A stretch of DNA of 64,000 nucleotides, from contig CM019238.1 of the NCBI GenBank assembly GCA_009741485.1, forward strand, positions 13,654,908-13,718,907, given 5' to 3'. The translations under genes were made by a program, and so were the position numbers. How positions within the stretch are numbered: the stretch's first letter is position 1; every line of letters starts with the position of its first letter. The notes under the pieces were generated by a model, which saw only the letters and a list, made by a program, of their open reading frames with translations, was not told where the DNA came from and made no database searches. The stretch comes from Malurus cyaneus samueli (Eukaryota > Chordata > Aves > Passeriformes > Maluridae). This document shows, piece after piece, positions 48,240-61,008 of this stretch.

Positions 48240-48245
48240 AATAAA
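48240..48245 (+). terminator. Predicted poly(A) signal AATAAA of the GPCR-like gene
   Basis: First canonical plus-strand hexamer after the stop codon, in a short AT-rich stretch (TAATTAATAAAAATC), followed by a T-rich and then TG-containing segment. Confidence 0.5.
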
Positions 48246-48759
48246 AATCTATTTTGTTAAAGCCTGGGCATTATTTATGTATTTTTGCTGAGCTTAGAGA
48301 GATCTAGAGGAGATGATTACTTTGTTACTGCCCACACGGGCAGGATTTTTATTGCAAATATTTAGACCACATTTGGCTGGCAAAGAGGGGCAGAGAGAAC
48401 CCAGTGACAGCGGGGGATGTCCTATCTCCCGTCTTATCTCAGCAAATTCAGAGTTGTGCTGCTGTGCAGTTCCTGGCAGCTGGTCCCTACCAGCCCAACT
48501 TCTGATCACCTTCAGCGATGGAGAGGAAACAAAACCCTGCACAGGATGATCAAACTGATAAACGAAGAGGTTCCCCTGTCAGCAGAGAGGCACCAGGGAA
48601 GACCCAGGGGCTGCTGGTTTTGCTGTGCTGCTCATGGGTGCTGGGGGGAGAAGCCCTTCCTGCCTTCCCCAGGGCCAAGAGCTGCTCTGTGCTCACCCAG
48701 CAGCGAGGGGAGGGAGTGATTTCCCAGGAGAATGAGCAGCCTTTGGCTCTTCCTTGGGC

Positions 48760-48842
48760 TGGTGCCACCTCTGCATGTGAAAGAGTTCGGGTTGGACTGG
48801 GTAATCTTGGAGATCCCTGCAGCCCTGGTGATTCTCTGATGG
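48760..48842 (+). mobile_element. CR1-like tail remnant
   Basis: GGGTTGGACTGGGTAATCTT, GGAGATCCCTGCAGCCCTGG, TGATTCTCTGATGG: plus-orientation terminus of a CR1 variant. Confidence 0.7.
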
Positions 48843-49189
48843 CTCAATGTCCCTCCTGGCAGCAGGTGGGGTTGGTGGCAGTGCTCAGACTGAAAGGGAG
48901 GGAGATGCTCCACAAATTCTGGGACAGAACATCGGGCTCTGGGACACGCAAAGCACTTTGCAGTTGAGGACAGACCCTCCATTCCCTTTGTTCACATCCT
49001 CACATTTCCACATCCTTGAAATAAAGAGGGCTTCTGCACAGCTCAGCTAAAACACACAAGCTATTTTAATTTTCCACTTGGATACGACTCCATGTGTGGT
49101 TTTGGCTGGCTCCTGGTGGTTGATGTAGCTGTGGCTGTGGGGTCAGGTCACTCTGCAAAAGAGCTCAGAATCTGCCTTTGCCAAGGGGA

Positions 49190-49535
49190 GTCACAAAATC
49201 ACAGAATTGTTTGGGTGGGAAGGGACCCTTAAAATTCATCTAATCCATCCCCTGCCTTGGGCAGGGCCACCTTTCCCTACTCCAGGTTACTCCAAACCCC
49301 AGGACTCTTCCAGGGATGGGGCACCCACAGCTTCTCTGGACAGTCTGTGTTTACCTTGGAGCTATTTCCTCAACCAAACCCCCCAACCCATCCTCTCCAG
49401 GGCCACAAAAGTCTTTTCAGGGGTGCAGGGAGAGGCACCCACCCCTCTGCAGCAGGAATTTGGGACACAGCTGGCACGGGGCAGCTGCAGGAAGGCATTT
49501 CCCTCTCACAGGAGGCTCTCCCAGGACATCGAATT
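49190..49535 (-). mobile_element. CR1 LINE 3' fragment
   Basis: AATCACAGAATTGTTTGGGT, GGGAAGGGACCCTTAAAATT, GCCTTGGGCAGGGCCACCTT and GCTTCTCTGGACAGTCTGTG: reverse orientation, diverging towards the right end. Confidence 0.88.
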
Positions 49536-50374
49536 TGTGTGAACTTTGCCTCTTGGAAGAACAGTGATTTAGATTTCATTGCTTTTGAGTGAGTGTCAGC
49601 CAGGATTTGCATCACTGCAGCAGCACCATGTGAGCAGAAAGGCAAAATAAAAGAAATTTTGGAACAGATAAATAATAGTGCCCAAAAAGGGGAATTCCCA
49701 TGTGATAGGAATGGCCAAAAAAATCCTTAAATTATACAGCTGAGGTTACACAGTGTGTTTACCTTACCTACTAATTGAGGCAAGAAGGGAAACTTTGTCC
49801 TAGTTTTGCTGGGAAGCTTCATTCAAAGAAAGTTTGATAATCCAGGGAAAGGAAAGACTCAGACAGGAAGGTATTTTTCTACAGCTAAGTCATTTTTAGA
49901 GATGAGTTTTCTGATAATCCAAACACTTGAATTCAGACCTCACACAACGCGCAGAGCAGATTGAACAGAAGAGATGGGCTTAGAAAGCACTGAATGTTCT
50001 TGAGAAATGCAGATTGAACAGAGACGATGGGGTTGCTCCCTGCAGTAACAATTTCTTCTAAAAGATGCCCGCTCTATTTCCTCTAACTCACAGCTGTTTC
50101 TCCAAACGCCGTTCGAAGGCGCTCCGGGGCTGTTTAATAACGAAACCAAGCGCTCTCGGAAGGTGTTTGGGAGCGGACACGCTGTGTCTGGGGGGTTCTG
50201 CTCCTGTTCCTGTTTGCGGCATCATTCCCGGAATCGCTCCTGCCCGCGGATCGCGCTCTCCTTTGCGCATCGTGCCCTCTGCTGGGAGAGACACGGATCC
50301 AGCCGGCCCCAGGGAAAATCCTGCTCTGCTCGGCACCAGCCGGGGGTTTGGGACAGGCACAGGGCAGGGGGAAT

Positions 50375-50610
50375 GAATTTAAGGTGAAGGAGGGAAGGGT
50401 TGGATGGGATATTGGGAAGGAATTGTTCCCTGTGAGGATGGGGAGGCCTTGGCACAGGGTGCCCAGAGAAGCTGTGGCTGTTCCATCCCTGGCAGTGTCC
50501 AAGGCTGGGCTGGACAGGGTTTGGAGCAACCTGGGATAGTGAAAAGTGTCCCTGCCCACGGCTTTAAGGATGGGCTTTAAGGTCCCTTCCCAAGGGACGA
50601 GTCTGTGACC
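50375..50610 (+). mobile_element. CR1 LINE 3' fragment
   Basis: GGATGGGATATTGGGAAGGA, CTTGGCACAGGGTGCCCAGA, GAAGCTGTGGCTGTTCCATC and CTGGGATAGTGAAAAGTGTC, with GCTTTAAGGTCCCTTCCC at the end. Confidence 0.9.
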
Positions 50611-51829
50611 CCACACTGTGGCAGCAGATCACAGCCAGCTCCACATCTGGTCCTCAAATTCCCCTTTCAGCAGCCCCCTCAAGCCTGTGCCCAACATTTC
50701 CCCGCATTCAGATCTGGTTTTGGGGTCTCTCCCTCACACATTCGGTGCCGAATTCATTCGGAACCGAATGAATCACCCGGGGCTGTTTTTCCACTCCTTT
50801 ACCCCCAGGATGGTTTTGAGCCTGGACAATCGGGGTCAGCCAGAGCCCTGCACGGCTCTGAAACCCTCTGGTCCAGGCTCTGGCCCCGCTGCAGGGATCC
50901 TGGACGGATATCTCACAGGATAATCAGGGAAAACGGGATTGTGAGTGCAGGGCTGGCTCCAGAGGCTGTCCCTGGAGAGCTGAGCTTTGTGTTCGGGCAC
51001 GCAGGACTGCGAGGATGTGACAGGGATGGACAATCGGGGCTGACACATTGAACATTTTGATTTCTTCCTGTCCCTCACGCTGACCCCCACGTTTTCCTGA
51101 AATCAGGCTGGACAGGCATCCAGACCAGAAGCATCTGCTTCTCCTTTCGGCGTCAGCAGAGTAAATAAATCGCATTTGTGATGTTTGGATTCCATAAATC
51201 TATTGCTCTTGGCTTTTCCCTGAGCGTGCTGGGGAGCAGAGGGGCGCAGTGCCGGGCTCTGATCTGTCTCCAGGCACACGGCAGTTTGTTTACAGAGCCT
51301 GCTGACCATGGGGCAGTGTGGGACCCTCGCAGGAATTGTCATTTCCCCCCGCCGGAACAGAAGCCGGAGCTCCCGGGGGCTGCAGTGCCCGCTCGCCACT
51401 CACTGGCCACGGTTCTGCTGGAAAAGACTTCACTGGTGACCGATCCACCCCTCTCCACGGGCAGGGATGTTTTCCACTAAACCAGGAACCATCCATCTCC
51501 TTTCCTCGCTCCCCCAGCCCAACTCGTGCTGCTGCCACGGTGGGGAGCCAGAATCCTTCGGGAGAGGGAGGGATTGTCCGTGCGGCACAGCCCGCTCCGC
51601 AGAGAGGGATAAATCCCTCCTGGAATTTAGAAATTATGACCTGGGACACCCGACCTCCTATCAGCTCGGAGCCCTGGCAGGAGTTTGCTCCTGTTTGCTG
51701 CAAACCTGATTTTTGGGAGGAAAACCCAGCACCTCACTGGTTTAAAACTCAGGAGGTACCAAACAATCATTTAAAAACTGATTTTAGTTAATTTCTCTTT
51801 TTTTTCTTTATTTTTTTTTTTTTTAACAG

Positions 51830-51867
51830 TGATGGTTAGGGAATATTTATTCCTTCGACTTTGCTGG
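51830..51867 (+). other. Short exon-like segment with strong splice sites
   Basis: A long T-rich tract (51790-51824) leads to TTTAACAG, then 38 nt, then CTGG followed by GTGAGC. One frame is open and starts with ATG. No partner exon was found and the T-tract could simply be a retroposon tail, so this is only a candidate. Confidence 0.15.
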
Positions 51868-53581
51868 GTGAGCCATGAAAACTGTCGTGCTTTTCCCCCA
51901 AGGATTATTAATGGACATGAGAACACTGGAAAAAGGCATTTTCCTTGTAAACACAGTGGTTTGCTGGAATTCACTCCAGGACAGAACCCCCACTCAAGCA
52001 AAGAGGTCACACTATAAGCAGATACTTTACCATCGTTTACATTTTCGGATGGAGGAAAGCACAGAAACGCAGGAGATTTTCCTTTGCCTGCTAAACAAAA
52101 CCAGGAGATGTAAATCCAGGTGGACACTGACCTTGGGCTCTGCTCAGGGCTGGTTTGGGGATGTTCAGGGCTTGGGGACCTTCAGAGATTGGGGTCCTTG
52201 ATCCCACCTGGCCGAAATTCTGCTCCTTTTTACTTTCCTTAAAATCCTCTTCTCCTTGTAGGCATCAGAGACCTGACCTGGCAGATTTTTTCCAGTCCCC
52301 TTCCTTTAAGATGGGCTGTCTGCCCAGGTAATTCAGAGGAAAAGAAGAAGGAGGAGGAGGAGGGAAAAGGGATGCAAATCCTATTTTCCCTCTGGGCTGG
52401 AAGGTGGATTATGCTTCAGATCACTCCACCTGATCCTGGGAATATTTTCTGCCGAATAAAGGCCAATCTTGGGGCTCCAAACCTCACTGTTGACCACCTA
52501 CAGGAGAAAATGCACATTTTTTTCTGTTCTGTGGCTGATCCAAGGTGCAGGAGAAGCTCAGCCCCCGGAACACAGAGAATCTGCAGTGTGCAGGGTTGTT
52601 ATTCCACAAGTGAGCTTTGCCCAAGGAGATCAACAACAAAAGAAATGGGAAAACACCAAAAGGAGAGGGGTTTTCTGCGAAGGAAAAATTTTCTGCTTTT
52701 TTTCCGAGGAGGCTGCAGTGAGAATGAGAGGGAGGAGGCATCAGGAGCCTCGTGGAGCTGCTGACCTTGGATCCACGCAAAATCTGCTCCTCTCTGAGGT
52801 CAAAAGTTGTATTTGCTTTTGAGAAAAGCCTCGGAGCTGCGGCTTCTTAATCCAAGAGCAACAACCCCGCGTGTCTTGGGGAGGAGGGATGAGAGTGGGA
52901 TGGAATAACTGCAGCCCCCACTCGTGCACCCCCTCCCAGCGGGGTGAAGCTGCCAGGACCTGCCGTGCCCGAACTCTGAGATGTTTTTGTGCCGGCCGGT
53001 GCCAAAAGCCGAGGAATTCGGGATTTCGGACACCAGGGATGGACGCTTGACCACAATGAGCTGCTCTCCCGGGAATCCCAGGGCTACAGAGGTGGATCCT
53101 GGGCTCAAAAACGGAACCACAGCTTGGGTTCTGATTGCTCCAAGGGCACAGAGGAGGGGCTGGAAAACCGCTTAAAACCCATCAGTGGAAAGGTGGGAAA
53201 TCACCTCAAATGGGTTCAGCCTCTTTTCAGATTCCTGAGCAATTTCAGGCTCATCTTGCTCCTTTCCCCCATTGTGGAAGGCAGCTGACATTACTCCTTT
53301 AATTGTTTGGGTGTAAAAGACTCAATAAGCTGTTTTAAAGTGCTTTTTGAATTCAATTATCCGCACGTTTCATTGACAAGGCAGGAGGCACAGAAAGCAG
53401 CTGAAAGGAGGAAAGCATTTTCCAATACCTACATGGACAGAGAGCCGAGATGAAAAGCAGATGTTGGAGGCAGCTGCATAAAACAAATATTGAGGAGGCC
53501 AGAGAAGAGATCATAAAGAAATAATATCCCCGGTGATATTCCCCCAGAACCATCTCTAGTGTTGGTTACAGCAGGTTTTGA

Positions 53582-53631
53582 GCCAGACAGGTTTTTAGGC
53601 AGATGGGTTTTTAGGCAGTGGAGTTCTTAGG
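53582..53631. repeat. 16-bp tandem repeat
   Basis: Three variants of GCAGATGGGTTTTTAG in succession. Confidence 0.75.
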
Positions 53632-55621
53632 CATCACCTTGTGCCTCTCTCATAAATCTGTGCCAGTTTGTGGGCACTTCAATATCCCAAAACTGCCAAG
53701 AACCCCAAAGATCATCACCCCAACCTCCTCTGAGGCTGGGTGATGGCTGCACCTGCTAAATTTTGGGAATCTCAGCCCCTCCTCTTGCTTTTCTCCTCTC
53801 ACTCCATGGGATGTGCTCAGGTGAATTATGGTCCCCCTAAGTTTTCATTAAGAGCAAGGAAACAAAAGAAGAAATAAATCCCAACTTCTACTCTCTTCCT
53901 CCGTGGGAAGGGGAAAAAAGCCACAAAGGGGGAAAGAAGGGATTAACTCATTGCAAAATAAAAGATCTTTGTTTTCTCTACAAAGCAAGCCACGTTTTGT
54001 AACCTTTTCCATTAAATCCCTAAATAAAGATTATTGCTGTTGTTGATTAATTATGAACAGACACCTCCCTTCCCTCCCCATCCTCAGAGGCCACTCTGGT
54101 GGTGACAGGGGCAGATGTCAGATCTGAGACACTTGGTCCTACTCAATATAAATAAAATTTTAAAGTTCCCCAGTCACAAAAATGCTTGTCAAGGCAGGTT
54201 TCTCTTTGACACAACTGCTGAAGATGCCACATTTCCTTGTCTGCAACAATTCTCCGAGGAGAAAACTTCAGGCAATGAAAATAGTTTGGCATTTCACCAA
54301 GTATTTAAAATATTTAACAATGACCTTGAGAATTAAACAAGGATCCAGTTAAAGCCCTGGTTTAGGGGGGGAAAAAAAGGACAAAAATATGTTTCCTTGC
54401 AGAATCTGGTCCTGGTGTGTGTTTACTGCAGAGCTTATCTCAGCTATGCTCTGGACACAATGAAAATGAGCTTAAAAACAAAGGAAAAGGAAATAAGTTT
54501 AACTCCTTGTCATAGAACTACCCTGCAACCCAGGGAATTAATCGAATTTCCAGAATACCTGATCACTTCCTTCCAAAGAGTCCAACAGTGGCTCAGAACA
54601 AGGACAGGAACTAATCTTATGCTGATGCAGAAATGGGAATTTTTTGGTTCATGGAAAGGATCTTCATGGCTCATTGCTGGCTCAGTGAATGAACTGTGGG
54701 TCTGCCTGGGACAATCCCAAAGGAATATCCCAAAGAAATCAGCTCCTGTGCTTTGGGGATGAGGGCAGAGCATGTGGAAAAGGCCAAAGATCGGACCAGA
54801 ACTCTCTGGTGCATGCATTTCTCTGCCATTTATTATTTCTAAACAAATGCATAACTTCAGTGCATTTTAAGGCTGTTTTTGCACAAAGAGTGCTGGGTGC
54901 TGCTGGGATGCATTTTCTATGTGGTAAAACTGCTCCTTTCCTCTTTTATCAACCTGAAAAACAACCCCTGGAGCCCCAGGTGTTTCTTCTGCCCTTTTGT
55001 GGTCCAACAGACAGGAAAAGGGGTTTTTGGTGAGCAGATCCCATTAGTCCTCACACACCTGTGGGACTCTGTTCTCAATGTGTGCCCCCCTTTTTTGCTG
55101 AGAAGCTGTGTCACCTCTTCTTCCCACATTTAGGGTCCTACCAGATTTCCTGGTATTTCTCAGCAGGTGCACCCCTGGAGGGAGAACCCCCAGGCCATTC
55201 CCAGGGAGCAGAGGGAAGCTCTGCTTTGGTTAAACCCAAGGAAATGGGGGTGTCTCCAATTTGGAAAGCTCAGAACAAGGAGAGAGGATGGATGTGATGG
55301 CCCTGGGTACTCTGTGCTTTAACCTCTGCCACCATTTTTATGGGTTATTAACTGACAATTCCTCATTTATTTCCCAGAATTAGAAAGAACAGAACCATCT
55401 CATTTTGCAAGCATGCAAATGTTTGCTTCCATCTCTGCATTTGGTTTCAGATTTTCACATTGAGAGGATTTCCCCCAGCTCCCAATCATTCAGTGGTGCT
55501 CTTCCCATAAATTAATGGATTTAGGAAATGCTAAAAAGCTCCCAGACTTCCAGCCACAAAGGAAGACAAACCAAATCATTTAAGTTATATTAGAATTGCC
55601 ACAAAACGCCCTTTGTGTGCT

Positions 55622-55680
55622 TAGAAGACATGTGGCACTTGGGGACATGGTTTAGTGGTGGCCTTGGCAGTGCTGGGTTA
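55622..55680 (+). mobile_element. CR1 tail remnant
   Basis: AGAAGACATGTGGCACTTGG, GGACATGGTTTAGTGGTGGC, CTTGGCAGTGCTGGGTTAAT: an unmistakable CR1 3' segment, truncated on the right. Confidence 0.9.
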
Positions 55681-56079
55681 ATGACAGAAACCAAAGAATT
55701 AATTAAAGAAACCCTTAAACTTAAGAATATCTTTTTTTTAAAAAAAATCTTGTACTTCATTGGAGGCTATAGGAAACCACGTCATGGATCAACACTCCAA
55801 GTATTATTCAAACAAAGATCAAAACAAGCACTCCAGACCCAAAGACACATCCAAAGTTATGCAAACAATCCCGAGGAGATCCAGCCATGCCAGCAGCCCT
55901 TCCAGGGGCTGCTCTTCAGCTGAGAAAGGTTTGGGGCAAGTTGGATCAAAAAGAGGTAGGAAAGGGAAAAAGTTGGTAGAACTTGAACAAAATTCAAGAT
56001 CTGAAACTGAGTGAGATCCACCCAAGCTCCCAGAGGGATTTCTCAATATCTTCATAATTCCATATTTTCAGTCTTAAAA

Positions 56080-56182
56080 GGCCAGGTTGGACAGGGCTTG
56101 GAGCAACCTGGGATAGTGGAAGGAACAAGATGAGCTTCAAGTCTCCTTCCAACCCAAACCATGTGATTCCATGACTCTGAAT
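56080..56182 (+). mobile_element. CR1 tail fragment
   Basis: GGCCAGGTTGGACAGGGCTT, GGAGCAACCTGGGATAGTGG and CTCCTTCCAACCCAAACCAT, ending GTGATTCCATGACTCTGA. Confidence 0.9.
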
Positions 56183-57187
56183 TTCCCTTAATTTCCACTA
56201 AACATACACAACCTCTGAATTTCTGTTCTCCCATATCTGCATTATTTTTTAGCTCATTGGGCGTGTTAATGGTTACTGTTGTCAATAACAGGGTTTCCAA
56301 ACAATTTCTGGATGACTTTGTGAACTGGCTGCCAGCTGGACAGAACAAGGAATTGAGCTCCAACTTTCTAGTAAATGCTTGTCAAAGAAAATGAGATTTC
56401 TTAAGGGACACGGAAAGTTTTTGCAAGATTTTAATTGATTTTTTTTTCCCCTCTGCCCTCAATTTTGGCCTCTGACATGGATCCACCAGGACTTGCTGTT
56501 GGATGGCAGGACAGAGGGTCACAAGAACGTCCTCAAGACCGAACCCACCTCAGGCATTGCTCAGAAAAAGAGAAATGATGCACAGACTGCACAGAGCAGG
56601 AAAAGAACAGGCTTATCTTGATTATTAAAGCCACACATTTATCACCAGGAGAAAACCAGTCATTCCCAGCTCCAGGGGCACGGGGAGGAGCTGGTGCTCT
56701 CCCTGCAGCTGGCAAAGCCAGCGGGTCCAACGTGCCAAACACGTCCCCCTCGTGCTGGGAGATAAAGCTCACGTTGAGGGAGCACAAACAACAAGGAACG
56801 GCCGCACGAGGCTCCCTTAATCACTTCCATGTGCCCATTATTAGCTGGGAAGGCTGAAAGGGAGGGAGAGATTGAGCAGGACTAGAGTGATTCAGACTTT
56901 TCAGCAGCAGCACTGTGGATCTTTATGAAACCCGGAGTGCGTGAGCTGGGCTGGCACCTGCTCTGGGATGAGCACCCACGAGCCAAAGGACTCACAGAAT
57001 TGTCCCCAGCCCTGCAGTACATCCATGGGGAGACCTACAGCCCCCCAAAATCTGAGAGCTCTCTGCCCCCAGGAAGTTGTCCCTTGTCCCAGTTGTGTTC
57101 TGGCTCTGCCACATCTGTCATTCCCTCGGGGATCCAGCACCAGGACAACAACAACGGACTGGGGACAGCTGAGGGGAGCCAAACCAC

Positions 57188-57246
57188 CCCACTGACCCCA
57201 CTGACCACCCACCACTGACCCCACTGACCACCCCACTGACCCCACT
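57188..57246. repeat. CCCCACTGAC-type tandem repeat
   Basis: Alternating CCCCACTGACC and ACCACCCACTGACC units over about 60 bp. The G-rich complement has spaced GGGG/GGG runs. Confidence 0.85.
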
Positions 57247-57767
57247 GCTGGCTGCCAGTGCAGCTCTGCCCCGCACAGTGACGTGCAAACACGAGGCAAT
57301 GCTCACTTCCAGCTATTCCAGCAATTTATCCCTTAGGAAAAATGCATCACCCGGAAAAGCACCAGCGCTGGCTGCAGCTGCGGGGGCAGCTCTGGGAAGT
57401 GCTTTATGGCTCTGCCTAAATATTTGGGTTTCTGATGTCTCCATGTTTCCATCGGGCTGCTAATCACCCTGTAAAAGCAGGAATTCCTCCTTTAAGGAGA
57501 TAATGAACTCGCCCTGAGCAGCTGCAGGAATCAAACATGGCAAAGAGCCCCAGTATCTGCTCCTGATTCCCACTGAGGGTTTTCCTCCACGGGAGGCACA
57601 AGAATAGCTAAATGGATATCTAAACCAAGCAATGCCCATTTGCTTTCCCTGATTTAATTCAATGGGGCTGGCACAGCCCAGCTTGGCCAAGGGATTTGCT
57701 GGGCAGTGACTGATTCCTGTATTTCAGGTGAGAATCTCCCGTGGCAGCACGGCACAGGTGAGGATAT

Positions 57768-58100
57768 GGAATAATGGAATGGTTTGGGCTGGAAAGGATC
57801 TTAAATTATAGTCAGTGACATCCCTGCCATGGGCAGGGACACCTCCCACCATCCCAGGCTGCTCCAAGCCCTGTCCAGACTGGCCTTGGACACTCCAGGG
57901 ATCCAGGGGAGATTCCACAGATTCTCTGGGCACCCTGTGCCAGGGCTTCCCCAACTCACAGCCAAGAATTTCCTCCTGATATCCATCTTAAATCTAACTT
58001 TCTTCATCTTAAAACTGTTCCTCCATGTCCTTTCTCCCCAGGCCCTCGCCCAAAGTTCTTCTCCAGCTCTGTTGGAGCCCCTTCAGGCCCTGGAAGGCAG
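57768..58100 (-). mobile_element. CR1 LINE 3' fragment
   Basis: GGAATGGTTTGGGCTGGAAA, CCTGCCATGGGCAGGGACAC, GGCTGCTCCAAGCCCTGTCC and TTCTCTGGGCACCCTGTGCC, continuing to GGAGCCCCTTCAGGCCC. Confidence 0.92.
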
Positions 58101-59059
58101 GTTGTTCATACATTTATTTATTTAGGGGGAGATAAGTCCGTGAGACCAAGCTACACGTTTGCATTAGCAAAGCCTCCAAGCTAAAATTGCAGAAATAGCT
58201 GAGGAATTGCACAACCTCATTGTATGAAAAGCAGGAGAACACATTTGCAGTGACCCTCAGGAGACAGAGTTTGGCAAAGCACTCCCTGCTCTTGGTGAAA
58301 TAAAACATGCCCTGCAATCCTTTGGCTGATGATATCAAGTGTAACATTCAATGGCCTTTCAGAGGCTGAAAGCTGCTCTGCTGCTTTTGGATCAAAATGA
58401 ATTGATTCGACTGTAAATTAACAGCAGATGACTTGTGGGAATGTTTATTCCCATATTTACAGCTTTGGGCTCTCTTTTGCTCTTTCAAAGCTGAAGGCAT
58501 CACTCCCTGGAGCTCCAGGTAGGCAACAAATCCCATCTTGGCCAAACCGTGGCAGCTCCACTCCAGCCCCCTCACATTTGGAATTGCAAGTTTAAAAATC
58601 AGCGGATGCTCAGCTTTTCTGAGGGCTGGGTGTGGCTGAGCATGTGCAGGAATGTTTTGCTGACTCTGAGCCCTGCTCTGGCACAGGATGGGTGTTTTTA
58701 GCACAGGTGAGCCCCACTCTGAGGCTGATCCAGCACTTCCCAAAATCCCGACGGATCCAGGAGCTGCCGACAGCAGCAGGAGCTCGTGGGGCTGGGAGGA
58801 GGGAGCCAGGGCTGTGTCCTGCTCACCCACACCCTGCTGCAGGTCCTTCCAGATCATCCCAAACCAGCTCCCTGCAGCTGGCAGGGAACCTTCAGCTACT
58901 CCAGGCTGATTTAAACCCCTGATCCATGGCTTGGAATTTCACTGGAGCGAGCTCAGGGAAGGGCTGTCCCCCCATCCCAACACCTCCTGCCTCAGTCATT
59001 CCAAAATTAACCCACATGGCTGCAGACCTGCACCTGCTGCTCTCACCTCAGGCTGCTCT

Positions 59060-59254
59060 GAATCCCATTCCAGCCCTGTCAGGCTCAGGGATGCTCCCGA
59101 ATCCCATTCCAGCCCTGTCAGGCTCAGGGATGTTCCTGAATCCCATTCCAGCCCTGCCAGGCTCAGGGATGTTCCTGAATCCCATTCCAGCCCTGCCAGG
59201 CTCAGGGATGTTCCTGAATCCCATTCCAGCCCTGTCAGGCTCAGGGATGCTCCT
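59060..59254. repeat. 39-bp minisatellite, five full copies
   Basis: Units begin at 59060, 59099, 59138, 59177 and 59216. Each starts GAATCCCATTCCAGCCCTG and carries CAGGCTCAGGGATG near its end, with few substitutions. Because 39 is a multiple of three, frames run open through it and give a 13-residue peptide repeat, but there is no gene around it. Confidence 0.95.
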
Positions 59255-59575
59255 GTGGTGCCACAGCCAGCCCTGGCTCCAGCCTTTCCTCAGCCAAATT
59301 CCAAATTCCTGTCCAAGGATGGCAATAATGTGTCAGAATTCCCTGGCAGCTCTGCAGGGAGGGTTCTACACTCATTCCCTGCTTCGTTACTCACCACAGT
59401 TAATTGGCACAGGATGAGCTGTGCTGCAGCAGCTCCAGCCCCGCAGTGCCAGGGCACACAGGAACCCCTGGCAGGGCCAGGATCCCATCCTGGCACTAGG
59501 AATATCTGCCCAGTGTTTGTTTCTAACACAAGGCCATGTTTGCAAATGCAAACGAACACAGATCTCCCAGGAATC

Positions 59576-60050
59576 GGGGAATCACAGGATCACTGAGGTT
59601 GGAAAAGCCCTCCAAGGCCATCGAGTCCACCTGTTAATCTCAAAGTGCCATTTCACTGCTCAACCAGTCCCAAAGTGCCACATCCACGTGTTTTTTGAAC
59701 ATTTCCAGGGATGGTGACTCCCTGGTCAGCCCATTTCAATGCCCGACCACCATTTCCATGATGAGATTTTCCCTGATATCCAAATTAAACCTCCCCTGAT
59801 GCAGCCTGAGGCCGTTCCCTCTCCTCCTGTCCCTGTTCCCTGGGAGCAGCATCTGACCCCACCCTGGCTCCTGTCAGGGAGTTGTGCAGAGCCACAAGGT
59901 CCCTCCTGATCCCCCTTTTCTCCAGGCTCAGCCCCTTTCCCAGCTCCCTCAGCTGCTCCTGATGCTCCAGACCCTTCCCAGCTCCATTCCCCTCCCTGGA
60001 CAAACTCCAGCCCCTCCATGTCATTCTCATCACAAGGGGCCCTGACACTG
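59576..60050 (-). mobile_element. CR1 LINE 3' fragment, the longest in the window
   Basis: GGGAATCACAGGATCACTGA, GGTTGGAAAAGCCCTCCAAG, GAGTCCACCTGTTAATCTCA, then the full CR1 3' path to CAGGCTCAGCCCCTTTCCCA and CTGGACAAACTCCAGCCCCT. Confidence 0.93.
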
Positions 60051-61008
60051 CTGCCATCCTGTAAAAATGTGTTAAATTACCTGCCTTCCACTGATATAAA
60101 AAGCCAGGAAAAAAGCTCCCGGAGAATCTAAGTTTACCTGAAAATCAAGCCAAACGGGTTTTTCTCCCTTTTTCTGTGCGTTGCTGTCACAAACGAGTCT
60201 GAATGCTGAGGGATCAAGTTCGCAGCAGTTTAAAAGTTAAACGTGGCCTGGGAAAGCAGAGCTTTTTAAAAGCTTTCATTGAGCCTTGTTCCCCCCTGCG
60301 CCTCGTGGCACGGGAGGCCCTCCACAAGCGCTCCATTCATGGGGTCCCCGGCCACCAGAGCCCCTAAAATTGTGGGGCCAGCCCCGGTGGCTCTGCCTCA
60401 TTGATGGGTTTGTGTTTGGGGTCGTGCTTTCATCTCCCACCCTCCTCTGGGTTATTTTTACCCGCAGGTTGCAGGGCTGAGCCTCTGCCCAGCCACTTTT
60501 CCGTGCCTGGAGTGTTTGTGGAGCTCATAACAGAGCTCCAGGATCCTCCCAGATCCAGGAAAACTCACCCAAATAAACAAACCCAAAGGTGCAAGGGCTG
60601 AGGGAAAGCCTGGGGACACAGGGCAGCCACCAGCCCATCTGCTCCTGGCCGTGGGCAGCTCAGATTTTGCTGCATTTGTGCTCCATGGCTCATTCTGTCG
60701 GTTTTTATACCATTTGTACCAGTTTGCGTAGCATTCCCTGACACTTCTTCCCCAGGAATTCCCTCCTGGGAGAGAAGGGAGCAGAAATTCCTTTCTCCCT
60801 TCCCAGTTTCCAGCCTCCCTTTAGGAACAGGGACACAGGCACTGTCCTCTGTGCCCTGCCTGGAGCTGGGAATCCCATCCCATTCTCCCAGAGCCCCCTC
60901 TTCCCAGCTCTGCTCCCTGAAAGTGCTTTCCCTGGATTCTGGCCCTGCAGCTATGCCAGGCTCAGTGCCAGATTTTTTTTTTTTAATTTTTTTTTTTTTT
61001 TCCTGCAG

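Larger units (their letters stand above)
47526..48265 (+). other. 3'UTR of the GPCR-like gene
   Basis: From the stop codon the plus strand has no AATAAA until 48240, giving a 3'UTR of about 0.74 kb. The interval also carries two poly(A) hexamers on the opposite strand (47739-47744 and 47750-47755), so a converging transcript may end here. Confidence 0.5.

Noticed and set aside
49940..50360. CpG patch at 50.1-50.3 kb with a 90-codon minus-strand frame
   Set aside because: Short, Pro/Gly/Arg-rich and without splice sites or promoter elements. It abuts a CR1 fragment and is probably compositional.
58926..59596. Two overlapping frames of 163 and 221 codons with a 13-residue repeat
   Set aside because: Created by the 39-bp minisatellite. 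There are no splice sites, promoter or homology around it.
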